In this document: positions 1 through 5,649 of the stretch, piece after piece
Layout of the letters: the number at the start of each line of letters is the position of its first letter
How positions within the stretch are numbered: position 1 is the first letter of the stretch
DNA from: Methanoregula sp.
GTDB taxonomy: Archaea; Halobacteriota; Methanomicrobia; Methanomicrobiales; Methanospirillaceae
Assembly: GCA_026394635.1 (NCBI GenBank)
Contig: JAPKXV010000231.1
Location: 1-5,755, forward strand
Reading direction: 5' to 3'
Length of the DNA: 5,755 bases
Program-made: the position numbers and the translations under genes
The notes under the pieces: model-generated
Seen by the model: only the letters and a program-made list of their open reading frames with translations
Told to the model about the DNA's origin: nothing
Database searches by the model: none

Positions 1-2
1 CC

Positions 3-20
3 CCGCTCGAATTAGAGCGG
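3..20 (+). terminator. Small stem-loop, possible terminator of an upstream gene
   Basis: CCGCTC (3-8) pairs perfectly with GAGCGG (15-20) around the six-base loop GAATTA, and is followed by the T-rich TTTATT. This could end a transcript entering from the left edge. The same TTTATT could instead act as a poor TATA element for the next gene. The upstream gene is outside the window, so neither reading can be settled. Confidence 0.3.
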
Positions 21-47
21 TTTATTGGGATCCGCGACAAAAGTACT

Positions 48-53
48 GGTGAT
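48..53 (+). promoter_or_regulatory. Shine-Dalgarno sequence for GGGP synthase
   Basis: GGTGAT matches the anti-16S core (GGAGGTGAT) of methanogen ribosomes and lies five bases before the ATG at 59. It supports that start codon. The next two genes in the cluster have no comparable motif. Confidence 0.5.
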
Positions 54-58
54 ACCTC

Positions 59-745
59 ATGAAATGGAAAGAATGGGTGCACGTGACCAAACTCGATCCT
101 GACAAACAGTTGAAGCCCGGGGATATCGATGCGATCGCTGCAAGCGGGACCGATGCCCTGATGCTCTCCGGCACCCTGAACGTGACGCAGGATAACCTTG
201 CCGCCCTCTTACAGCAGGTAAAGGCGTATTCCCTGCCGCTGGTCATGGAGCCTGCAGATCCGGAAGCGGTGCTCATGCAGGGGATCGATTATGTCTTTTT
301 GCCCAGCGTGATGAATACAACCGACGTGCAGTGGATCATCGGCAAGCACCGGATGTGGGTGCAGGAACAGAAGCACCAGGTTCCCTGGGACCGGATTGTG
401 CCGGAAGCCTATATCGTGCTCAACCCGGACTCATCCGTTGGCAGGGTGACCAAATCGGTCTGCAACCTCAGACCCGAAGAGGTCGCTGCATATACGACTC
501 TCGCTGACCATTATTTCCATTTCCCGATTGTGTACATCGAATACAGCGGGACATTCGGTGACCCGGACGTCGTGAAGGCAGCATCGGACGTGCTCGACAA
601 GTCCATCCTCTATTACGGCGGCGGGATCAATTCTGCCGAGAAAGCGGCGCAGATGAGCAGGTATGCCGATACGATTGTCGTGGGCAACGCGGTATATGAC
701 CAGGGCGCCGCCGTCCTGAAAGCGACCGTGGACGCGGTCCAGTAA
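59..745 (+). CDS. Geranylgeranylglyceryl phosphate synthase (GGGP synthase)
   Basis: A 228-residue PcrB/GGGPS-family TIM-barrel enzyme. The family joins sn-glycerol-1-phosphate to geranylgeranyl diphosphate through an ether bond, the first committed step of archaeal membrane lipid synthesis (EC 2.5.1.41). Visible signatures in order are KLDPDK (11-16, with the metal-site Asp), GTDALMLSGT (30-39), YIVLNPDSSVG (118-128), YIEYSG (159-164, with the glycerol-phosphate-contacting Glu), the phosphate-binding YYGGGI (185-190) and DTIVVGN (204-210). The length and the long insert with HRMWVQEQ resemble the group I enzymes of Archaeoglobus, haloarchaea and Methanomicrobia. The ATG at 59 is supported by a Shine-Dalgarno sequence and by the typical N-terminus. 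The gene is intact. It is the first of a cluster whose next gene starts 8 bases after its stop, so co-transcription is likely. Bacterial PcrB uses a different prenyl chain length, but the archaeal context favours GGGPS. Confidence 0.95.
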   Translation: MKWKEWVHVTKLDPDKQLKPGDIDAIAASGTDALMLSGTLNVTQDNLAALLQQVKAYSLPLVMEPADPEAVLMQGIDYVFLPSVMNTTDVQWIIGKHRMWVQEQKHQVPWDRIVPEAYIVLNPDSSVGRVTKSVCNLRPEEVAAYTTLADHYFHFPIVYIEYSGTFGDPDVVKAASDVLDKSILYYGGGINSAEKAAQMSRYADTIVVGNAVYDQGAAVLKATVDAVQ

Positions 746-753
746 CCTTTTTT

Positions 754-1552
754 ATGCCTGACATAGACATCGTGCTTGTCGCTCCCCTCTACGAGGGCAA
801 TGTCGGGTTTACCGCGCGGGTGATGAAGAATTTTAATTTCCACCGCCTTGTCCTCGTTGACCCGTGCCCGCTCGGGAATGAGGCAGACGCCCGGGCTGCA
901 CACGCACGTGACGTGCTGAAAGACGCGGAGGTCTGCACGATCGAGGATGTGTTTGCACGGAGCAACATCGTGGTCGCAACGACCGGTGCGGTCAGCAAAT
1001 CGGTCTGCACCCCGATGCGCATGCCGTTTTTTACGCCAAAGGAACTCCGCGAGCATATCAAAACACTTGACGGGCGCATATCCATTTTGTTCGGGCGCGA
1101 GAACTGGGGGCTCAACAACGAGGAGGTGAAACGGAGCGATATCATCTGCACGATCCCGACCTCGGAAGATTACCCGATCCTCAACCTCTCGCACGCGGAC
1201 CTCTGAAGGTTACCCGATCCTCAACCTCTCGCACGCGGTCGGCGTCATCTGCTATGAACTCTCCAACCTGCCCCGGCCGGAATACCCGCTTGCATCGCCG
1301 TTTGAGATGGGGCACCTGTACCGGCACATCGACCGGTTCCTCGACGCGGTCGGGCACCCGGAGTTCAAACGCGAGAACACGATGACCATGATCCGGCGGG
1401 TCCTCGGTCTGGCAAACCTGACGATCCGGGAGGCAAGTACCCTGCACGGGCTGCTGCGGAGGACGGAGTGGCACATCGATCCGGCGCTTCTTGGCAGGAA
1501 CAGAGACACTCGTGTGGATGATAGTTCTAAAGATGATGAAACGCATACCTGA
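754..1552 (+). pseudogene. trmJ: TrmJ-like tRNA (cytidine-32) 2'-O-methyltransferase, SPOUT family, broken by a 40-base tandem duplication
   Basis: SpoU/TrmH-class (SPOUT) methyltransferase. The closest functional group is TrmJ, which 2'-O-methylates position 32 of tRNA using S-adenosylmethionine. Motif 1 is seen at residues 9-25 (VAPLYEGNVGFTARV, with conserved Asn16 and Arg22) and motif 2 at 110-121 (ILFGRENWGLNN). Motif 3, which forms the cofactor-binding trefoil knot, starts at IPTSEDYPILNLSHA and is interrupted there. As written, translation stops at 1204-1206 after 150 residues. The expected continuation, VGVICYELSNL plus the C-terminal helical region (HLYRHIDRFLDAVGH ... RRVLGLANLTIREASTLHGLLRR), follows in another frame up to the TGA at 1550-1552. 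Removing one copy of the 40-base repeat at 1158-1237 gives a 252-residue protein, normal for the family. The ATG at 754 lies 8 bases after the GGGPS stop and has no clear Shine-Dalgarno sequence. Family assignment is firm; the exact tRNA target is inferred. The gene may be intact in the real genome. Confidence 0.85.
1158..1237 (+). repeat. 40-base imperfect tandem duplication inside trmJ
   Basis: The unit at 1158-1197 is repeated at 1198-1237 with only two differences: G/T at 1164/1204 and A/G at 1169/1209. The last 29 bases shared by the copies (1170-1198 and 1210-1238) are identical. Since 40 is not a multiple of three, the second copy shifts the frame and exposes the TGA at 1204-1206. Read in the trmJ frame, copy 1 gives TSEDYPILNLSHA and copy 2 gives TSEGYPILNLSHA, so both copies look like real coding sequence: one change is silent and the other is Asp/Gly. 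Confidence 0.95.
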
Positions 1553-1558
1553 TCCCGC

Positions 1559-2131
1559 ATGATTCTTGTAGACTGGCAGCTCCTCGATCGGATCGCGAGG
1601 GGTTACATCAAAATCGACCCGTACGACCCGAAGATGGTGCAGCCCAACTCGCTGGACATACGCCTCGGCAACCATTTTGTCTGGTACAGGGAGGGCGAGC
1701 AGGTCATTGACCCGTTCAATGAGGCGAGTATCACCGCGGAGGTTGAGGAGGTGCACGCGGAATCGTTCGTGCTGCACCCGGGACAGTTCGTGCTCGCCGA
1801 GACGCTGGAATGCATCGGGCTCCCTGACAACATTGTCGCGACCATCGAAGGCAAGTCAAGCATCGCACGGCTCGGTGTTGCGCTCCACCAGACCGGTGGG
1901 TGGATCGATGCGGGGTTCCGGGGCACGATCACGCTGGAGATGTGCAACGTGAACACGCGCCCGGTGAAAGTCTATGCGGGGATGCCGATCGGGCAGCTGG
2001 TATTCTACACCACCGAGCGGGCGGAGCGCCCGTATAACAAGAAAGGCGATGCAAAATATCTCGACCAGCGACAGGCGACGCTGTCGCGGTACCATAAGAA
2101 CAGGAAAAAACCGGACTGGAAAAGCCCGTGA
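1559..2131 (+). CDS. dcd: dCTP deaminase, possibly bifunctional dCTP deaminase/dUTPase
   Basis: An intact 190-residue member of the dCTP deaminase/dUTPase trimeric beta-fold family. These enzymes deaminate dCTP to dUTP (EC 3.5.4.13), or go directly to dUMP and pyrophosphate in bifunctional members (EC 3.5.4.30), feeding thymidylate synthesis and limiting uracil in DNA. Visible motifs are QPNSLDIRLG (28-37), VLHPGQFVLAETLE (71-84), GKSSIARLG (98-106, nucleotide/phosphate-binding Ser and Arg), HQTGGWIDAGFRG (110-122), TITLE with the probable catalytic Glu127, GMPIGQLVF (141-149), and the C-terminal lid KYLDQRQATLSRYHKN (166-181). The HQTGGWIDAGFRG segment resembles the bifunctional Methanocaldococcus and Mycobacterium enzymes more than E. 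coli Dcd (HVTAHRID), so dUTPase activity is possible but not shown. The ATG at 1559 begins the typical MILVDWQ start, six bases after the trmJ stop. There is no clear Shine-Dalgarno sequence, so it probably depends on read-through transcription or translational coupling. Confidence 0.93.
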   Translation: MILVDWQLLDRIARGYIKIDPYDPKMVQPNSLDIRLGNHFVWYREGEQVIDPFNEASITAEVEEVHAESFVLHPGQFVLAETLECIGLPDNIVATIEGKSSIARLGVALHQTGGWIDAGFRGTITLEMCNVNTRPVKVYAGMPIGQLVFYTTERAERPYNKKGDAKYLDQRQATLSRYHKNRKKPDWKSP

Positions 2132-2132
2132 G

Positions 2133-2149
2133 GGACTCCTTTTTAGTCC
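2133..2149 (+). terminator. Hairpin with T-tract after dcd
   Basis: GGACT (2133-2137) pairs with AGTCC (2145-2149) around a seven-base loop containing five T residues (2140-2144), starting two bases after the dcd stop. Archaeal RNA polymerase terminates at T-runs, so this is the likely end of the GGGPS-trmJ-dcd transcript. The stem is only five base pairs, so the T-run may be the real signal. Confidence 0.5.
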
Positions 2150-2202
2150 GGGCCCCTGCGCCTCGCAGTCTTCCTGCAAAACGCGGGTTGGGCTCCGGTG
2201 AA

Positions 2203-2238
2203 ATCCGTGATCTCACATGATTATTTGAGATCCGGGAT
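2203..2238. repeat. Imperfect inverted repeat in the dcd-thrS gap
   Basis: GATCTCA (2209-2215) and TGAGATC (2226-2232) are perfect inverted arms around a ten-base spacer. Outer pairs (CCG 2205-2207 with CGG 2233-2235, AT 2203-2204 with AT 2237-2238) extend the stem past two one-base bulges. There is no T-run after it. It may be an RNA hairpin or a protein-binding site; its function is unknown. The rest of this 301-base gap shows no convincing gene: short open frames here have no family features. Confidence 0.45.
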
Positions 2239-2290
2239 GAACCGGTCTTCGGTGGATATCGCAAGGGGGGCTGATGGACATCTTCTTTTA

Positions 2291-2319
2291 GTTTGCCCTT
2301 CCCCGGGGGAACGGCAAAC
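2291..2319. repeat. 29-base near-perfect palindrome upstream of the thrS promoter
   Basis: GTTTGCC (2291-2297) pairs with GGCAAAC (2313-2319). After one C/C mismatch, TTCCCC (2299-2304) pairs with GGGGAA (2306-2311), centred on G2305. It lies about 54 bases before the thrS TATA box. A T-rich stretch (2282-2289) precedes it rather than follows it, so it does not look like a plus-strand terminator. Either a dyad operator or a strong DNA/RNA hairpin would fit. No known archaeal regulator motif is recognised. Confidence 0.5.
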
Positions 2320-2372
2320 GCCCCCGAGAACGTTATGAAAACGATGATTTCTCCAGAGCCCCGGGTTCAGCA

Positions 2373-2381
2373 CTATATATA
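2373..2381 (+). promoter_or_regulatory. TATA box for thrS
   Basis: CTATATATA is a good archaeal box A. Archaeal transcription usually starts about 25 bases downstream, which here gives a start near 2403-2408 and a leader of roughly 25-30 bases before the ATG at 2433. It implies thrS has its own promoter, separate from the dcd cluster. Confidence 0.7.
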
Positions 2382-2420
2382 CCAGCACAACCCATTTTTT
2401 AAGGATAATCAATCCAATCC

Positions 2421-2428
2421 GGAGATGA
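2421..2428 (+). promoter_or_regulatory. Shine-Dalgarno sequence for thrS
   Basis: GGAGATGA resembles the GGAGGTGA ribosome-binding core; GGAG ends eight bases before the ATG at 2433. It fixes that ATG as the start and agrees with the conserved N-terminus. Confidence 0.65.
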
Positions 2429-2432
2429 ATTA

Positions 2433-4299
2433 ATGCGACTTCTTCTCATTCATTCAGATTATATCGAATACGAAGCAAAAAAGAAGACAAAGATGGCGGA
2501 GGAGTGCTCTGTCCTTTCTGACAGGCAGACCGAGGCGCTTGTAGTTTTCTGTGCTGTAGAATCGGTCGACGAGGAAGACCTGGAAGGCGTTGTCCTCCAG
2601 GCAATCGGGGAGATAAAAAAGACCGCTGCCCAGGTGCAGGTAAAAAATATTGTCGTATACCCGTACGCCCATCTCTCCAGTGACCTCGCTTCCCCCGAAA
2701 CTGCCATCACCGTATTAATTGCGCTCAAGGCAGGGCTTGATGCGGAAGGGTTTGCCGTAAAGCGTGCGCCGTTCGGCTGGTACAAGTCCTTCAAACTCTC
2801 GTGCAAAGGCCACCCGCTCGCCGAACTCTCCAAAACAATCGTTCCCGGTGAAGAGGGTGCAGTCAAAAAGGAAAAAAATGAAGTCACCCACGACTGGTTT
2901 GTCCTCACTCCGGATGGGAAGCAGCATGATTACAGGGAATTCCTCGATGACTCGCCCTTCGGCTGCCTTGTGAAAAAAGAACTTGGCGTCGCGGTACCGA
3001 CCGGGGGAGAACCTGCCCATGTCGGCCTCATGCGGGCTAAAGAACTCGTGGACTATGAACCGGCAAGCGATGTGGGCTGCCTGCGCTGGATGCCCAAAGG
3101 CAAACTGATCCGCGACCTTCTGGCAGACTACGTGCTCCGGATGGTGCTTGAGTACGGCGGCACGCCCGTCGAGACGCCGGTCATGTACGACCTCGGCGAC
3201 CGGGCGATCTACGAGCATGCAGAAAAGTTCGGTGAGCGCCAGTACCGGTTCAAGTCCAACAACCGGAACATGATGCTCCGGTTCGCGGCATGCTTTGGCA
3301 TGTTCTCGATCATGCGGGACATGCACATCTCGCCCAACACCCTGCCCATGAAGATGTACGAGCTCTCCACGTACTCGTTCCGGCACGAGCAGAAAGGGGA
3401 AGTGATCGGGTTGAAACGCCTCCGGGCGTTCACGATGCCCGACATGCACTCGCTCTGCACGGACATGCCCGAAGCCCTGAAATGCTTCGAGGAGCAGCTC
3501 GCGATGGGCTGGCAGACAGGAAAAGACTTTGAGACAAAACTTGTCGCCGCATTCCGGTGCACCAAGGAGTTCTACGCCGAGCACGAGGCATGGGTGAAAA
3601 AGATCGTCAGGGAGTCCGACTGCCCGATGCTCATCGAGATCCTGTCCGACCGTGTCCATTACTGGGTCGCAAAGATTGACCTCGCGGCAATCGATGGGCA
3701 GATGCGCCCGATCGAGAACCCGACCGTCCAGATCGATGTCGAGAGCTCGACCCGGTTCAACATCAAATACCACAAGGAGGACGGCACGGTTGTCCACCCG
3801 CCGATCCTCCACTGTTCCCCGACCGGCAGTGTCGAGCGTGTTATCTGCGCGATACTCGAAAACATCTCCACGCAGGCCGTCCCCGCGCTCCCGGCATGGC
3901 TTTCACCGGTGCAGGTGCGGGTCATACCCGTCGCAGAGCGCCATGGTGCATTTGCAGAAGATGTATGCAACGCGATCAATGCGGCACAGGTACGGTGTGA
4001 TGTCGATGACCGGGACGAGAGCGTGGGCAAGAAAGTCCGCGAAGCCGGCATGGACTGGGTCCCCTATGTGGTTGTCGTGGGAGATGAGGAAGCAAAGAGC
4101 GGGAACCTTACGGTTACCATCAGGAAGAAGTCACAACCTCACCGTCACGGTCCGCAGGAAGTCACAGCCCAACAAACCCTTCAAGGAACAAATGACCCCC
4201 GACGCATTGATTGCGGCAGTCAGAAAAGATACTGGAGGCATGCCGTTCCGTCCGCTCTATACGCCAAAGAAGTTGTCGAAGAAGGCACGGTATATCTGA
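2433..4299 (+). CDS. thrS: Threonyl-tRNA synthetase, archaeal type with N-terminal editing domain; frame broken near the 3' end by a 31-base duplication
   Basis: Charges tRNA-Thr with threonine (EC 6.1.1.3). Residues 1 to about 145 (MRLLLIHSDYIEYEA ..., VVYPYAHLSSDLA at 74-86) are the archaea-specific editing domain, related to D-aminoacyl-tRNA deacylases, which clears mis-charged Ser-tRNA-Thr. The class II core spans about 200-480: motif 2 at 316-335 (FRHEQKGEVIGLKRLRAF) and motif 3 at 456-476 (PPILHCSPTGSVERVICA). Candidate zinc ligands are Cys287, His339 and His460, placed by analogy with E. coli. The anticodon-binding domain starts near 490 (VQVRVIPVAERHGAF, DVDDRDESVGKKVREAG). After Gln568 the frame is lost in a tandem repeat (4104-4165). 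As written, translation runs out of frame to a TAG at 4398-4400, inside the adjacent IS end. The true C-terminus (QPNKPFKEQMTPDAL ... KKLSKKARYI) lies in another frame and ends at TGA 4297-4299. Deleting one 31-base copy gives 611 residues, typical for archaeal ThrS. The gene should be essential, so a sequence or assembly error is suspected. Confidence 0.93.
4104..4165 (+). repeat. 31-base diverged tandem duplication inside thrS
   Basis: The unit at 4104-4134 is followed directly by a related unit at 4135-4165. They match at 23 of 31 positions by eye. In the thrS frame copy 1 reads NLTVTIRKKS and copy 2 reads NLTVTVRRKS. Most differences are silent (Leu, Thr, Val, Thr, Arg codons), plus conservative Ile/Val and Lys/Arg changes. 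That pattern is what two selected homologues show, not a recent slippage copy. The 31-base period shifts the reading frame. Confidence 0.9.
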
Positions 4300-4320
4300 A
4301 TTTTTTGGTAACTATTCAGA
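4295..4320 (+). terminator. thrS terminator: hairpin overlapping the stop codon, with a T6 run
   Basis: TCTGAAT (4295-4301) pairs with ATTCAGA (4314-4320), and six T residues (4301-4306) start the loop. It begins at the authentic thrS stop codon (4297-4299). This supports 4299 as the true end of the gene and is the likely site of transcription termination. Confidence 0.5.
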
Positions 4321-4362
4321 GTTCTCCCGAAACAACCAACAGAATTCATTACAAAAAGCAGA

Positions 4363-4396
4363 CCCGGTTTTTTTCTGGAGAGACATGCAAACCGGG
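4363..4396. terminator. Inverted repeat with T7 run at the IS boundary, possible second terminator
   Basis: CCCGGTTT (4363-4370) is perfectly complementary to AAACCGGG (4389-4396), with an 18-base loop and seven T residues at 4368-4374. The right arm ends exactly where the IS terminal repeat begins. A competing stem (AGAGACA 4379-4385 with TGTCTCT 4401-4407) crosses the IS end. It may be a back-up thrS terminator or part of the IS target site. The rest of 4321-4362 shows nothing recognisable. Confidence 0.4.
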
Positions 4397-4420
4397 GTAG
4401 TGTCTCTATATTGCTGTAAA
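4396..4420 (+). repeat. Left terminal inverted repeat of the IS (transposase 3' side)
   Basis: Begins GGTAGTGT and ends TGCTGTAAA. The outer GGTAG and inner TGCTGTAAA are shared with the reverse complement of the right end, giving 17 matches over 25 bases by eye. The transposase stop codon (4406-4408) lies inside it. Confidence 0.65.
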
Positions 4421-5570
4421 TTCAGCCACAGTATCCAGAGAGATCATCTCACTCTTCATAGATAAATACCGGTTACCCGTGATCCATTCCTCGTTAATAT
4501 CGATAAGGATCGAACCGGTGAGTCTGAGCAACGAAGCATCATTCGGGAAGGCACCGATTTTTCTGCTCCGTCGTTTGAGTTCTTTATGAACTCGTTCCAG
4601 GAGATTGGTAGTCCGGATCTTTTTCCAGAATTCCGGGGGAGCCGATCGATAATTCATCAACCCGTGGAGGAACCGGTGAATCGTATCAGCTGCGCGAGAG
4701 ACCCCGTTCATCGAGTTGAACTGCGTATTCCTGCAGTCTACCGGAATCACTCAGGCATTCTTTCAGGGTCTCTGCGATCTCCTTGTGATGTTTCCGAGGG
4801 GCTTTCCTGAGAACTGCCCGGATGAAGTGAACATGACACATTTGCCATGAGGAGCCCGGGAACATTTTCCCGGCAGCAGATTGGATCCCGGTGTGGCCGT
4901 CGGAGATGATGAGATCCACCTTGGAGAGGCCTCTCTCCTTCAGGTCCGAGAATATTCCTTCCCACGTAAGTTCATGTTCTGCATCTGCGACTCTTGCACC
5001 CAAGATCTCCCGGTATCCATCGGTTCTTACGCCCACAACTACGAGAAGAGCTTTGTTGACGTACTTGACTCCATCTCTCACTTTGAAGTACGATGCATCA
5101 ACGTAGAGATACGGAATGTGGGAGTCGATGGTTCTTTCCATAAACTCCGTTACCTTCCCATCGAGTTCCCGTGCCACTTTCGAGACGTATGACGATGAGA
5201 TCTGGTTGACGCCCAGGTGTGAGATTACATTCTCAACATTTCGGGTCGATACACCCTGCAGGTACGATTCGATGATCACATTGACGAGTGCTTTCTCGGT
5301 CCGGGAATATCGTTCGAAGACTTTTGTCTCAAACGGGATCTCCCGTAATTGCGGTTTCTGGAGAATTAGGTCTCCGAATCGGGTCTTGAGGGATCTGGAC
5401 CGGTAGCCATTCCGATGTGCTCTCCTTGAACTCGATCTCGCGTGTCTCGGTACTCCTGCCTGCTGAGCTACCTCCTCGTTCATCACATCGTTGAGGAACC
5501 ATGTGATGAGTTGTTGCATTCCCTTCTCGTTATCGGTAAGATAATTTAGTACTATGTCTCTTAGATTCAT
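4406..5570 (-). pseudogene. IS256-family transposase, interrupted by a single-base frameshift
   Basis: DDE transposase of the IS256 (mutator-like) class. Counted from the upstream in-frame TTG at 5594, the first Asp is in LYVDASYFKVRDG (Asp166) and the second in LIISDGHTGIQSA (Asp232), followed by the family Cys/His motif WQMCHVHF (250-257). The catalytic Glu region is TTNLLERVHKELKRR, with the C-terminal signature GSILIDINEEWITGNRYLS. The first frame ends GLSRS at a TGA (4686-4688). The second carries SRAADTIHRFLHGLMNY onward to the stop at 4406-4408. Dropping one base of the GGGG run (CCCC at 4702-4705 on the plus strand) or nearby rejoins them into about 395 residues from 5594, or 387 from 5570; IS256 transposases are about 390-400. 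The ATG at 5570 is preferred because GAGG precedes it by nine bases; the upstream TTG at 5594 would add eight residues. The broken catalytic triad makes it probably inactive unless the ribosome shifts frame. Confidence 0.85.
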
Positions 5571-5579
5571 TGCCCTGTT

Positions 5580-5583
5580 CCTC
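5580..5583 (-). promoter_or_regulatory. Shine-Dalgarno sequence for the transposase
   Basis: GAGG on the minus strand lies nine bases before the ATG at 5568-5570 and decides that start over the TTG at 5594. Confidence 0.45.
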
Positions 5584-5624
5584 TTTGTTTCCAATTCACT
5601 GTTGGATACAGGGCATCTTCACCT

Positions 5625-5649
5625 TTTACAGCACTTCGTGTACGCTACC
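5625..5649 (-). repeat. Right terminal inverted repeat of the IS (transposase 5' side)
   Basis: Its reverse complement starts GGTAGCGTAC and ends TGCTGTAAA, matching the left end at the outer five and inner nine bases with a diverged middle. It lies about 55 bases upstream of the transposase ATG. Confidence 0.65.

Larger units (their letters stand above)
4396..5649 (-). mobile_element. IS256-family insertion sequence, about 1254 bases
   Basis: The element is bounded by 25-base imperfect terminal inverted repeats (4396-4420 and 5625-5649) that enclose an IS256-type transposase gene on the minus strand. Total size fits the family's usual 1.3 kb. It sits about 96 bases downstream of thrS, convergent with it, and interrupts no recognisable gene. 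IS256 elements usually make 8-9 base target duplications, but the bases outside the two ends (CAAACCGG on the left, GAATCCAT on the right) do not match. The element may have recombined, lost flanking DNA, or been joined in assembly. The broken transposase suggests it cannot move unaided. Confidence 0.8.

Noticed and set aside
1..20. 3' end of a tRNA gene (T-arm-like stem-loop)
   Set aside because: The loop is six bases rather than seven, lacks the TTCRA pattern, and no acceptor arm or CCA follows.
613..1194. A 193-residue minus-strand open frame across the GGGPS-trmJ junction
   Set aside because: It spans two well-supported plus-strand genes and shows no recognisable domain.
1200..1239. A programmed frameshift or bypass element in trmJ
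   Set aside because: The disturbance is fully explained by a duplicated coding segment; no slippery sequence is evident, and a similar lesion in thrS favours assembly or mutation.
2221..2412. A 63-residue minus-strand open frame in the dcd-thrS gap
   Set aside because: It covers the palindrome and the TATA box of thrS and has no motif or convincing start context.
2715..3812. A 365-residue open frame on the minus strand, antisense to thrS
   Set aside because: It lies opposite the highly conserved ThrS frame, has low-complexity Val/His/Arg-rich composition and no family motif; long antisense frames are expected in GC-rich genes.
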